Assembly: GCA_022786605.1 (NCBI GenBank)
Contig: JALFWW010000008.1
Span: forward strand, 35,092 to 99,091
Direction of reading: 5' to 3'
DNA length: 64,000 bases
From: Clostridia bacterium
GTDB taxonomy: Bacteria > Bacillota > Clostridia > Lachnospirales > Anaerotignaceae
How positions within the stretch are numbered: position 1 is the stretch's first letter; every line of letters starts with the position of its first letter. This document shows positions 20,796 through 29,381 of the stretch, piece by piece. The translations under genes and the position numbers were made by a program. A model generated the notes under the pieces. That model had not been told where the DNA came from. It ran no database searches and saw only the letters and a program-made list of their open reading frames with translations.

Positions 20796-22133
20796 ATGAA
20801 TTTTGCGGAAGAATACAAAAGAAAGCTGAAAACACCAGAAGAAGCAGTGAAACTGGTGAAAGACGGGGATTGGGTGGATTACAGTGTCGGGATTGGTTTT
20901 CCGCCATTGCTGGATGCGGCATTGGCAAAACGCAAAGATGAACTGAGAGATATCAAGATTCGCGGTTCCCTTGCCATGCAGCCCATTCAGGCAGTAGAAC
21001 AGGATAGAGAGCGGAAAACATTTACCTATAACAGCTGGCATTGTTCCGGTTATGAACGGAAATTGTGCGACGAAGGACTTTGCAATTACATCCCTATGAT
21101 CTTCCGAAATATGGCATCTTATTACAGACGGTATCTGACCGTGAATGTGGCTATGATTTCTGTAGCACCCATGGACAGCAAAGGATTTTTTAATTTCTCC
21201 ATGGTAAACTGCACCACCAGAGCCATTTTGGACGCGGCAGACCTGATCATTCTGGAAGTTAACGAGCACATGCCCCATGTGTACGGCGGACAGGAAGACT
21301 GCATCCATATTTCCGAAGTAGATGTGGTGGTAGAAGGGGAACATAAACCGCTGGCACAGCTGCCCATTCCTCCGGCAACAGAAATTGACGAGAAAATCGC
21401 TTCTCTGCTTTTGCCGCATATTCCCGATGGCGCAACCATTCAGCTGGGGATTGGCGGTATGCCGAACTCTGTAGGCAAACTCATGGCGGAGTCCGATTTG
21501 AAGGATTTGGGGATGCACACAGAACTTCTTTCCGATGGTTTCGTAGATCTGTACGAAGCTGGTAAATTGACAAACAGCCGGAAAACACTGCACCGTGGGA
21601 AAGGTGTATTTGGCATTGCGCTTGGTTCCCAGCGGCTCTATGACTGGGTAGGAGAAAATCAGGGACTTCTTTCTTTCCCTATGGACTATGTAAACCAGCC
21701 CAGCGTTATGGCACAGATGGAAAATATGATTTCCATCAACAACTGTATTGCCATTGACCTGTATGGACAGGTTTCCTCTGAGAGCGCAGGCACACGCCAT
21801 ATTTCCGGTACAGGCGGACAGCTGGACTTTTCCACAGGGGCTTATGACGCGCCTGGCGGTAAAGGATTTATCTGCATGACATCTTCTTATCGGGACAAAG
21901 CGGGCAATCTGAAATCCAGAATCCTGCCGAAATTCACAGAAGGGGACATCATCACAACACCCAGAACGCAGGCGTTCTATATTGTAACAGAATACGGCAT
22001 TGTGAATCTGGCAGGCAGAAGCACATGGGAAAGAGCGGAACTGCTTATTTCTCTGGCACATCCTGATTTCAGAGATGAACTCATTGCCCAGGCGGATAAA
22101 CAGAAAATCTGGCGGAACTCTAACCGCATTTGA
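20796..22133 (+). CDS. Acyl-CoA:acetate CoA-transferase (butyryl-CoA/4-hydroxybutyrate type)
   Basis: A 445-aa member of the acetyl-CoA hydrolase/transferase (Cat1, AbfT) family that moves CoA from an acyl-CoA to acetate; in butyrate producers it makes the final acid. Both domains are complete. LGIGGMPNSVGKLM marks the second domain, and the likely catalytic glutamate is E243 in GMHTELLSDG. GTGGQLDFSTGAYDAPGGKGF is the family CoA-binding loop. The exact acyl group (butyryl, propionyl or 4-hydroxybutyryl) cannot be fixed without phylogeny. The start has GGGAGTGG upstream. A strong terminator follows. Confidence 0.88.
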   Translation: MNFAEEYKRKLKTPEEAVKLVKDGDWVDYSVGIGFPPLLDAALAKRKDELRDIKIRGSLAMQPIQAVEQDRERKTFTYNSWHCSGYERKLCDEGLCNYIPMIFRNMASYYRRYLTVNVAMISVAPMDSKGFFNFSMVNCTTRAILDAADLIILEVNEHMPHVYGGQEDCIHISEVDVVVEGEHKPLAQLPIPPATEIDEKIASLLLPHIPDGATIQLGIGGMPNSVGKLMAESDLKDLGMHTELLSDGFVDLYEAGKLTNSRKTLHRGKGVFGIALGSQRLYDWVGENQGLLSFPMDYVNQPSVMAQMENMISINNCIAIDLYGQVSSESAGTRHISGTGGQLDFSTGAYDAPGGKGFICMTSSYRDKAGNLKSRILPKFTEGDIITTPRTQAFYIVTEYGIVNLAGRSTWERAELLISLAHPDFRDELIAQADKQKIWRNSNRI

Positions 22134-22145
22134 TAAATGGTACAA

Positions 22146-22186
22146 AACAGGGATTTCTGATGTTTTCAGAGATTCCTGTTTTTTTC
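22146..22186 (+). terminator. Terminator of the CoA-transferase gene
   Basis: Fifteen-bp stem with two G-T wobbles (AACAGGG... with ...CCTGTT), a 5-nt loop and a run of seven to eight Ts. Confidence 0.92.
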
Positions 22187-22244
22187 TTGTCCTCAGACAC
22201 AAGGCGGTGAAAAGCGCATACAATAGAAGCAGGGGGTGACGCCT

Positions 22245-22406
22245 GTGGGCAGAAGATGTGTGAACCAATGGAGAAAACGATGGATCGGTTCTCTGATGAT
22301 TGCGTTGGGTATTGGCATGTTTCTGGCTTTGCTGCTGCCGGGTTGTATGTTTCTGGTGGCATTCCTGCTCATCTGCGGTGGTGCCTGCCTGCTTTATAAA
22401 AGCTGA
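22245..22406 (+). CDS. Small membrane protein, 53 aa
   Basis: Not recognised. GTG start with AGGGGGTGAC just upstream. The product begins with a basic segment (GRRCVNQWRKRW) followed by two hydrophobic stretches, about residues 15-32 (IGSLMIALGIGMFLALLL) and 36-50, and ends in YKS. The topology suggests a membrane hairpin with cytoplasmic ends by the positive-inside rule. It lies between the CoA-transferase terminator and the YesN gene. Confidence 0.6.
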   Translation: MGRRCVNQWRKRWIGSLMIALGIGMFLALLLPGCMFLVAFLLICGGACLLYKS

Positions 22407-22563
22407 AATGGATTTTACTGGTGAACCTGTGAAGTTCTTTTGCAATCAGAGAATTTCATGGGTTTTTGTTGTATTACAAAATATGTTTTGCAGTCTTTTC
22501 CGCTTTTCTGCTTTTTGATATAATTTAATTGATACAAGATTAAAATACGCAGGGGATGAAAGT

Positions 22564-24150
22564 ATGAATGAACCTTATAAAATATTGCTGGTGGATGATG
22601 AAGCGGAAGTCCGTACCAGTATCATTCGAAAAATAGATTGGTCTGCTGTTGGTTTTCAAGTGGTAGGTGACGCGGAAAACGGTGTGGACGCTTTGGAAAA
22701 AATTGAACAGCTGGAACCGGATGTGGTATTGACAGATATCCGTATGCCTTATATGGACGGGCTGGAAATGGCAGAGCGGCTCCGAGAAATACGCCCATCC
22801 ATCAAAGTGGTGCTTTTTTCCGGCTTTGATGATTTTGAATATGCCCAGAAAGCCATTAAGCTGAACATCATTGAATATATCTTAAAACCTGTCAACGCAG
22901 AGGAAATGATGGAAATTTTGCTGCGGATCAAAGGGACGCTGGATGAGGAAATCCAGCGTCTGCGAGACCTGACAAACTTACAGGAAAGTTTTCGTAAAAA
23001 TCTGCCCATACTCCGGGAGAAATTTTTGAGCAATCTGGTAAAAGGCAATGTGGGGAAAGAGGACATTCCTGTGCTTATGGAAGAATATGGTCTTTCTTTG
23101 TTGGAAGGCGACCGCTGGATAGCGGCAAAAGTCATGGCGCAGGAAATGGATCATGCCGCATGGAACAGCTGGAACCTGCTGGCTGTATCGGTGCAGCGTT
23201 TGTTGGAAGATCGTTTTCAGGATTTTGGCAATTACAGCTGTTTCCAGCGTCCTTCAGGCATCTGTGTCATTGCAGCCATATCGGAAGAAAAAGAATTGAT
23301 GCAGCTGACAACATTTTTCCGGGAATTATGCAGAGAGGTCAAAAAAATATTGAATTGCACCCTCATTGTGGGCATTGGTCGTATAGTGGAAAATATTGAG
23401 GAAATCTCTCATAGTTATGCGGAAGCAAGGGAGGCGGTTGCTTATAGCCGGACTGCCGGTGAAGTGGTCTTTATTTCTGACGTGGAACCGCAGAAAGATA
23501 CCTTGCTGCATCTGGATGAAAAAGATGAGAAAGAACTCAGTTATGTATTGAAATTTGGCGATGAGGAAATGATACAGTCCTGTGTGGAAAGTATTTCCGG
23601 CAGGATGCGGAATCCTTTGCAGAATGGCTTTCAGGCATACATCATTGATATTTTGAGCGTTATTTTGCGTGTGGTACAGAAAAACGGGCTGGAAGAAAAC
23701 ATCGTCTTTGGAAAATATACAGATTACAACGGTGTGCTTACGGGTATCCGCAACAGTGCGGATATGCAGGACTGGCTTTGTGAGGTCTGCTTTGCCATCA
23801 GCGGAAAGCTATACCGGGAACGTGTGGGCACTACCCAGACCCTTATCGAGAAGGCAAAGAAATATATTGGAGAGAATTATGCCAATTCAGCCCTTTCTTT
23901 GGAAATGGTCTGCGGTCATCTTCATATCAGTACAGCGTATTTTTCTACTATATTCAAAAAAGAAGTGGGAGAAAGCTATATCTCCTATCTGACTTCCATT
24001 CGTATGGAGAAAGCGGCGACGCTGCTGAAGGAAACTGATGAAAAAACATATCAGATCGCCGCAAGGGTAGGATATGATGAGCCCAATTATTTCGGCTATG
24101 TGTTCAAAAAGAAATTTGGGGTTTCGCCCAATAAATTTCGTGGAAAGTGA
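22564..24150 (+). CDS. YesN-type response regulator (REC + AraC HTH)
   Basis: 528 aa. The receiver domain (about 1-125) has the acidic pocket DDE (11-13), phospho-acceptor D58 in LTDIRMP and switch lysine in YILKPVN. A linker of about 300 residues follows, and a C-terminal AraC pair of helix-turn-helices (about 425-526) ends in VGYDEPNYFGYVFKKKFGVSPNKFR. It is the cytoplasmic partner of the histidine kinase whose gene starts 8 bp downstream. Likely target: the mgl/gal genes that follow, whose mglB promoter has a good -10 but poor -35, as expected for an activator. Confidence 0.93.
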   Translation: MNEPYKILLVDDEAEVRTSIIRKIDWSAVGFQVVGDAENGVDALEKIEQLEPDVVLTDIRMPYMDGLEMAERLREIRPSIKVVLFSGFDDFEYAQKAIKLNIIEYILKPVNAEEMMEILLRIKGTLDEEIQRLRDLTNLQESFRKNLPILREKFLSNLVKGNVGKEDIPVLMEEYGLSLLEGDRWIAAKVMAQEMDHAAWNSWNLLAVSVQRLLEDRFQDFGNYSCFQRPSGICVIAAISEEKELMQLTTFFRELCREVKKILNCTLIVGIGRIVENIEEISHSYAEAREAVAYSRTAGEVVFISDVEPQKDTLLHLDEKDEKELSYVLKFGDEEMIQSCVESISGRMRNPLQNGFQAYIIDILSVILRVVQKNGLEENIVFGKYTDYNGVLTGIRNSADMQDWLCEVCFAISGKLYRERVGTTQTLIEKAKKYIGENYANSALSLEMVCGHLHISTAYFSTIFKKEVGESYISYLTSIRMEKAATLLKETDEKTYQIAARVGYDEPNYFGYVFKKKFGVSPNKFRGK

Positions 24151-24158
24151 GGAAAGGC

Positions 24159-25967
24159 ATGGGGATTTTTCAAAGAGGAAAAGCCTGTCTGCAGCAACGG
24201 TTTTTCAGCGGCAAAAAGCATATAGAGCTGCGAAAATTGCTGTGGGTCTCTTTTACCATAACATCTGTTGTGGCAACACTGCTGATGGGGATTTCTTTTT
24301 ATTATCGGTTTGCGGCGCAGTCCGCCCAAACCACATGGGAAGGAAACGATACCCGTATGGAAGACGCTGCGGAACAGGTGACAGCCCACTTCCGCAATAT
24401 GATCAAAGTATCGGATACACTGTATTATCGGGTCATTAAGGGTACAGATTTACAGCAGGAAACCATCTCCGATGATTTTCGGCTGATTTATGAAATGAAT
24501 AAAGATTATGTGGAGAGCATTGCCCTGTTTTCCATTGACGGCAATTTGATCTGTGCCACACCAAACAGCCATTTGCGTCCCAATTTTTCATTACAGAAAG
24601 AAGGGTGGTATGGCAGTGCCTTGGATACAGAGGAAAATATCCGTTTTGGCGCGCCGCAGGTTTCCAGAGTTTTTCGGGCGGAAGGGGACGGTTATACACG
24701 GGTGATCCCCATGAGCCGTATGGTGCAGCTGACCATGGGGGATCAGACAAAACGTGGTGTACTGCTCATCAATCTGCGATATGATGTATTGCAGGATATG
24801 CTGGAGAATGTCATGGTGGGAGAAGGGTCTTATGTGTATTTGGCAGGAGAAAACGGAAATTTGCTGTATCATCCTATGCAGGACCAGATTGCTGCCGGCA
24901 TTATGCAGGAAGATACACTGCCGCTGCTAATGGAGTCATTGCAGGGAGGTGTACAGGACAAGCCCTATACATTTTTGCATAAAACCATTGGTTATACGGG
25001 TTGGCATATGGTTGGGGTATCCAAAGGAGATACACCGTCTTTACACAACTGGAAAACAAGAAGTTTCATTCTGTTTTTGCTGGCGTTTTTCCTCAATGCC
25101 ATGATGCTCATCAATTTTTATGTTTCCAGAAAAGTCACAGAGCCCATGCATCGATTGGAAGGCGCTGTAAAACGGATACAGGCAGGAGATTTGAATACAA
25201 AGATACAGGCATCCGGTGTGTATGAGATACAGAATCTGTCCAATGCCATTGAGGAAATGGAACGGAATCTGAAGCAACTCATGGAGGATATTGTGCAGGA
25301 GCATGAAGCCAAACGGAAAAGCGATCTGATGGTACTGCAAAACCAGATCAATCCACATTTTCTGTATAATACGCTGGATGTCATTGTGTGGATGATCGAA
25401 AATGAAAAAAGCGGCGATGCCGTGAAAGCTGTCACCGCGTTGGCACGGTTTTTCCGTATCAGTTTGAGCAGAGGCAAGACAGTCATTCCTGTTTCCGATG
25501 AAGTGGAGCATGTGCGAAACTATCTGATGATACAGGAAATGCGTTTCAAAAATAAATTTACTTATCAGTTTGACGTCAAAGAAGAAACAAAACAGCTGGG
25601 GACTGTAAAGCTGATTTTGCAGCCCTTGGTGGAAAACGCCATTTATCATGCCATGGAATTTATGGATGATGATGGAGAACTGACTGTAAAAGGATATCTG
25701 GACGGGGAAGAACTGGTGCTTTCCGTAACAGATAATGGCTGCGGCATGACAAAAGAACGGGCAGAAGCCCTTTTGCGGGGAGAGTTTGTTCAGACAGGCA
25801 AAGGTTCCGGCGTTGGACTGCGCAATGTGCAGGAACGGATACAGCTTGTTTTTGGAGAAAACTATGGTCTGCGGATTCTTTCGGAACCAGATGAGGGCAC
25901 TTGTGTAGAGATACATATTCCAGCCATTTCCTATGAGGAAATGAAGGAAAGGGGGATGGTATCATGA
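24159..25967 (+). CDS. YesM-type sensor histidine kinase
   Basis: 602 aa. Membrane helix one is near residues 27-47, an extracellular dCACHE-like sensor spans about 48-300, and helix two is near 301-322. A HAMP linker leads to the His_kinase domain with phospho-acceptor H400 in NQINPHFLYNTLD, then an HATPase with DNGCGM and GSGVGLRNVQERI. ATG 24159 is 5 nt after GAGGA; an in-frame GTG at 24147 overlaps the regulator stop. The stop overlaps the next gene as ATGA, so the kinase and an anchored sugar-binding protein are made together, suggesting the binding protein presents ligand to it. Confidence 0.93.
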   Translation: MGIFQRGKACLQQRFFSGKKHIELRKLLWVSFTITSVVATLLMGISFYYRFAAQSAQTTWEGNDTRMEDAAEQVTAHFRNMIKVSDTLYYRVIKGTDLQQETISDDFRLIYEMNKDYVESIALFSIDGNLICATPNSHLRPNFSLQKEGWYGSALDTEENIRFGAPQVSRVFRAEGDGYTRVIPMSRMVQLTMGDQTKRGVLLINLRYDVLQDMLENVMVGEGSYVYLAGENGNLLYHPMQDQIAAGIMQEDTLPLLMESLQGGVQDKPYTFLHKTIGYTGWHMVGVSKGDTPSLHNWKTRSFILFLLAFFLNAMMLINFYVSRKVTEPMHRLEGAVKRIQAGDLNTKIQASGVYEIQNLSNAIEEMERNLKQLMEDIVQEHEAKRKSDLMVLQNQINPHFLYNTLDVIVWMIENEKSGDAVKAVTALARFFRISLSRGKTVIPVSDEVEHVRNYLMIQEMRFKNKFTYQFDVKEETKQLGTVKLILQPLVENAIYHAMEFMDDDGELTVKGYLDGEELVLSVTDNGCGMTKERAEALLRGEFVQTGKGSGVGLRNVQERIQLVFGENYGLRILSEPDEGTCVEIHIPAISYEEMKERGMVS

Positions 25968-26923
25968 CAGTGAAACAAAAAATATTCCTTTTTCTGGATA
26001 TCCTCATTCTGGTGCTGTTGTTTTTGATTTCGTCCACGGATTATATCTGGCAGGAAAAGGAAGTGGATGTGTCTAATGTTTCCGTTATTGTGGACATTCC
26101 GCAGGACAGTATCAATATGAATTTGCGGGAAGGCGCCAAAAAGGCGGCACAGGCATACCACGCGGACATGCATTTTCTTAATCTGCGGGATTATGAAGCA
26201 CAGCAGATGGATATGCAGACGCTGGTGCAGCGGGAACTGGATGCAGGCTGTGAAGGAATCGTGCTCCAGTGTGGAAACAGCAGAGTCACAGAGGAAATTC
26301 TGGAGGATATCCCAGTGGGGGTCCCCGTGGTATTGTGGGACACAGAAGCGGATTCTCCAAGGGTGAAGTCTACCGCTGTGTTTGACAGAGAAGCCATAGC
26401 AAGGCTGTTGGTAGAAAAGGTATCTGAGGATCGGGATAAAGGACAGAGCGTCACATTGGTGTCCCATAAGGACTGCGGCGATCAGGTACAGAAAATGCAT
26501 GATTTGCTGGAAGAATTGTTTCCTCAAGCGGGCATTATGGTGCGTCGTGTGGAGCTTTCGGATTATGCAGAAACAAAAGCCCTTGTCAGCGGCCTTTCTG
26601 TTCAAGGGGGCAATATGGTGGTTTCCTGCGATACACAGGCGTTGGAAGCTATGGCACAGGTATGTGAAAACAATGGTTATGCACTGCCTTTGTATGGCAT
26701 GGGCTGGAGCGGTATGATCCGGGAACAGCTGGAGAAAGGCAATATTGCGGGTGTTGCTGTTGCAGATGCCTATGGTGCCGGATATTTTGGCGTGCAGAAA
26801 CTGACTATGTTTTTGACGGGAGAAGACCAGACAGAGGAAGAAAGAGAATTTCAGACGGTATGGGTTACGGGTGAAAACATGTATGATCGAAGTCGGGAAG
26901 CGATATTGTTTCCTTTTGCGTGA
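25964..26923 (+). CDS. Membrane-anchored sugar-binding-like protein 1
   Basis: A 319-aa periplasmic-binding-protein type I fold (ribose/galactose-binding family) tethered by one N-terminal helix (about residues 7-23) with no lipobox cysteine. Family-like segments: NMNLREGAKKAAQAYHAD and GCEGIVLQCG, and the ligand lobe GVPVVLWDTEA. The calcium loop of galactose-binding proteins is absent, so its ligand may differ. ATGA overlap with the histidine kinase gene argues for a sensory rather than transport role, analogous to XylFII that pairs with LytS in Clostridium beijerinckii. Confidence 0.8.
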   Translation: MTVKQKIFLFLDILILVLLFLISSTDYIWQEKEVDVSNVSVIVDIPQDSINMNLREGAKKAAQAYHADMHFLNLRDYEAQQMDMQTLVQRELDAGCEGIVLQCGNSRVTEEILEDIPVGVPVVLWDTEADSPRVKSTAVFDREAIARLLVEKVSEDRDKGQSVTLVSHKDCGDQVQKMHDLLEELFPQAGIMVRRVELSDYAETKALVSGLSVQGGNMVVSCDTQALEAMAQVCENNGYALPLYGMGWSGMIREQLEKGNIAGVAVADAYGAGYFGVQKLTMFLTGEDQTEEEREFQTVWVTGENMYDRSREAILFPFA

Positions 26924-26934
26924 GGTGATAACAG

Positions 26935-27945
26935 ATGCAGATAAAAAAACAGGCAGTTGGAATTTTTCTGGGTGCGATTTGTGTTGTTCTGGCTTTTGTT
27001 TGGCTATGGATGCCTCGTACAAAGGAAAAAAAAGAGTTGAAGATCGGTGTTTCTCTTTATTCGGAAAACGATACCTTTGTAGACAGTATCGTATCTTCCA
27101 TGCAGGAACAGGCGGCGGCTTACGAGGCGGAAACTGGTTATCCGGTGACATTGAATATTTCCCGTGCCAATGGTTCTCAGCGGGAACAGTATGAACAGGT
27201 GGAACAGTATGTGGCTTTGGGTTATGATGCGGTTTGTGTCAATTTGGTGGATCGTACCAATGCGTCCAGTATGGTGGATATTGCTCAATCAGAGCAGGTT
27301 CCGTTGGTGTTTTTTAATCGTGAACCGGTGCGGGAAGATATTCTGCGGGGAGAAAATGTCTATTATGTAGGCACAGATGCCAGAGAAACAGCCAGAATGC
27401 AGGGGGAAGCGGTACTGCAAAGCTATGCAGCAGAAGCAAAACAAATAGATAAAAACGGAGATGGAATTTTGCAGTATGTGATGCTGGAAGGAGAGATGGG
27501 ACATCAGGATACGATCCTCCGTTCGGATTATGTGCTGCAGACCATTGAAGATGGTGGTGTGAAGCTGCAGAAATTGGATGTGGAAACGGCGGACTGGCTT
27601 CGCAGCCGTGCCGATGCCATCATGGAGCAATGGATCACAGAAATGGGCAATGAAATCGAATTGGTATTGTGCAATAATGACGATATGGCGTTGGGGGCGG
27701 CAGACGCACTCCAAAGAAAAAATATCTCAGCGGCTGTTTTTGGCATTGATGGAACACCGGCGGGAATCGCGGCACTGGAACAGCAGATGCTCTGGGCAAC
27801 GGTGGACTGTGGCGCCAAAGAACAGGGCAAGGCGGTATTTGGCATAGCTTCCGCATTGGGCACAGGAAAGGAACTGCCAAAAGATTTGCCGTGGCGTGAT
27901 GGCAGATATGTGCGGGTGCCTGTACAAATTCGGATACCGGAATAA
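26935..27945 (+). CDS. Membrane-anchored galactose-binding-like protein 2
   Basis: A 336-aa MglB-like fold with an N-terminal helix (about residues 8-26, ending at WMP) and no lipobox. The sugar stacking/binding block PLVFFNREP and the EF-hand-like loop DKNGDG (172-177) with Q180 and downstream EGE are retained as in the true MglB further on. AGGTGAT precedes the ATG, 11 bp after the previous gene. Probably a second receptor for the YesMN system. It is less similar to MglB in the N-lobe, which suggests an old duplication. Confidence 0.8.
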   Translation: MQIKKQAVGIFLGAICVVLAFVWLWMPRTKEKKELKIGVSLYSENDTFVDSIVSSMQEQAAAYEAETGYPVTLNISRANGSQREQYEQVEQYVALGYDAVCVNLVDRTNASSMVDIAQSEQVPLVFFNREPVREDILRGENVYYVGTDARETARMQGEAVLQSYAAEAKQIDKNGDGILQYVMLEGEMGHQDTILRSDYVLQTIEDGGVKLQKLDVETADWLRSRADAIMEQWITEMGNEIELVLCNNDDMALGAADALQRKNISAAVFGIDGTPAGIAALEQQMLWATVDCGAKEQGKAVFGIASALGTGKELPKDLPWRDGRYVRVPVQIRIPE

Positions 27946-28040
27946 TAAACTGAACAGTTTTTTCGACAAAAAGCAAAAAAAATTATATGTTTCGCCAAAG
28001 GAAAACGAATAAATTTCATGTAGATATAAAAAAATCTCTA

Positions 28041-28069
28041 TTTTTTGCTGGAGGCAGATTTGATATAAT
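28041..28069 (+). promoter_or_regulatory. Putative activator-dependent promoter of mglBAC
   Basis: A perfect TATAAT (28064-28069) lies 80 bp before mglB, but the -35 at optimal spacing is only TTTTTT. A good -10 with poor -35 is the pattern of promoters that need an activator such as YesN. Confidence 0.5.
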
Positions 28070-28085
28070 GTTATTAACAACAGTG

Positions 28086-28105
28086 CAAATGTTGTGTTAC
28101 ATTTG
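28086..28105 (+). promoter_or_regulatory. Inverted repeat in the mglB leader
   Basis: CAAATGT, 6-nt spacer, ACATTTG: a perfect 7-bp dyad starting about 10 nt after the predicted transcription start. It could be a repressor operator or an RNA hairpin. Confidence 0.55.
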
Positions 28106-28148
28106 TTTCGGTCTGAGACTGGACAAGAATTAAAGGAGGGTTTATACA

Positions 28149-29183
28149 ATGAAAAAGAAATTTTTGGCGATGTTGATGGCATCCGTGATGGTGTTGGGCC
28201 TTGCAGCCTGCGGCGGTTCTAAAGACGCACCCGCAGAAGGCGATACAGCAAGCGGCGACCTGCCCACAGTCGGTGTATTGATCTACAAATACGACGATAC
28301 ATACATCTCTACTGTAAGAAATTCTCTGCAGGCAGCTTTGGATGGCAAAGCAATTGTGGAAATGCAGGATGGTAAAGGTGACCAGGCTACACAGAACGAC
28401 CAGCTGGACGTTATGATCTCCAAAGGCGTTGACGTACTGTGTGTAAACATGGTTGACGCGAAAGCTGCAAGCGGCGTTGTGGAAAAAGCATCCGCAGCAG
28501 GTATTCCTACAATCTTCTTCAACAGAGAACCCGATACAGAAGTAATCAAATCCTATGATAAAGCATGCTTTATCGGTACAAACGCAATTGATGCCGGCAA
28601 AATGCAGGGTGACATCATCAAAGACCTGTGGGATGCACATCCTGAATATGACCTGAACGGTGACGGCAAAGTACAGTATGTAATGTTCCAGGGCGAACCT
28701 GACAACCCCGAAGCAATTGCTCGTACACAGTACAGTGTAGAACAGGCAACAGCTAACGGTCTGACAATGGAACAGGTTGGCGAAACACAGGTATGTAACT
28801 GGGATACAGAAACAGCTCAGAAAGCAATGGAAGCTATGCTGGCTGCGAACGAAGGCAAAATCGAACTGGTTATCGCAAACAACGACGGTATGGCTATCGG
28901 TTGTGTAGCTGCTCTGTCCAACATTGGCTACAACACAGGTGCTGAAGGCGCTCCTTTCATTCCTGTAATCGGTGTTGACGCTACAGACGCTGCAAAAGAC
29001 GCTATCGCAAAAGGTCAGATGAGCGCAACTGTTCTGCAGGACGGTGACGCAATGGGTAAAGCAATCGCAGCTGCAGCTCTGAACGCAGCAAACGGTGCTG
29101 AATTCCTGGATGGCACAGAATATACCTATGACGAAACAGGTATTGCGGTTCGTATCCCTTACGCTCCTTACACAGGAGAATAA
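28149..29183 (+). CDS. mglB: Galactose/methyl-galactoside ABC transporter, substrate-binding lipoprotein
   Basis: 344 aa. The signal peptide ends in lipobox LAAC with lipidated C21. The type I binding fold has sugar-binding TIFFNREPD and the calcium loop DLNGDGKVQ (168-176), the hallmark of galactose/glucose-binding protein. RBS AAGGAGGG precedes the ATG by 9 nt. Codon choice (GCA, CTG, AAC) is strongly biased compared with the two anchored homologues, as expected of an abundant transport protein. A hairpin after the stop separates it from mglA. Confidence 0.95.
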   Translation: MKKKFLAMLMASVMVLGLAACGGSKDAPAEGDTASGDLPTVGVLIYKYDDTYISTVRNSLQAALDGKAIVEMQDGKGDQATQNDQLDVMISKGVDVLCVNMVDAKAASGVVEKASAAGIPTIFFNREPDTEVIKSYDKACFIGTNAIDAGKMQGDIIKDLWDAHPEYDLNGDGKVQYVMFQGEPDNPEAIARTQYSVEQATANGLTMEQVGETQVCNWDTETAQKAMEAMLAANEGKIELVIANNDGMAIGCVAALSNIGYNTGAEGAPFIPVIGVDATDAAKDAIAKGQMSATVLQDGDAMGKAIAAAALNAANGAEFLDGTEYTYDETGIAVRIPYAPYTGE

Positions 29184-29222
29184 TCTCTGATTTTTTCAGT
29201 AATTGATTAGGAACATTTGGTT

Positions 29223-29260
29223 CGCACAGTGGGGTTTTTCCTCACTGTGCGTTCTTATAA
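29223..29260 (+). terminator. mglB-mglA intercistronic hairpin
   Basis: A 9-bp perfect stem CGCACAGTG with CACTGTGCG (29223-29231 and 29243-29251), followed by the weak tract TTCTTAT. It probably acts as a partial terminator or 3' stabiliser that raises mglB over mglAC. The rest of the roughly 200-bp gap holds no gene I can support. Confidence 0.7.
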
Positions 29261-29381
29261 GCAAAGAAAGTCCATGACTGAGAAACATTTGAAAGCACAG
29301 CAGCTTATGTTTTGAGAAAAAGCTGTCGTTGGGGAAGTTTTAACAAAGAGAAGTTGGCACAACAGACGATTAGGAAGTGTG

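Noticed and set aside
20692..20799. Possible ORF and the TGCATGCA-type repeat upstream of the CoA-transferase gene.
   Set aside because: No ribosome site or coding pattern; the repeat is short and not a clean dyad around a promoter.
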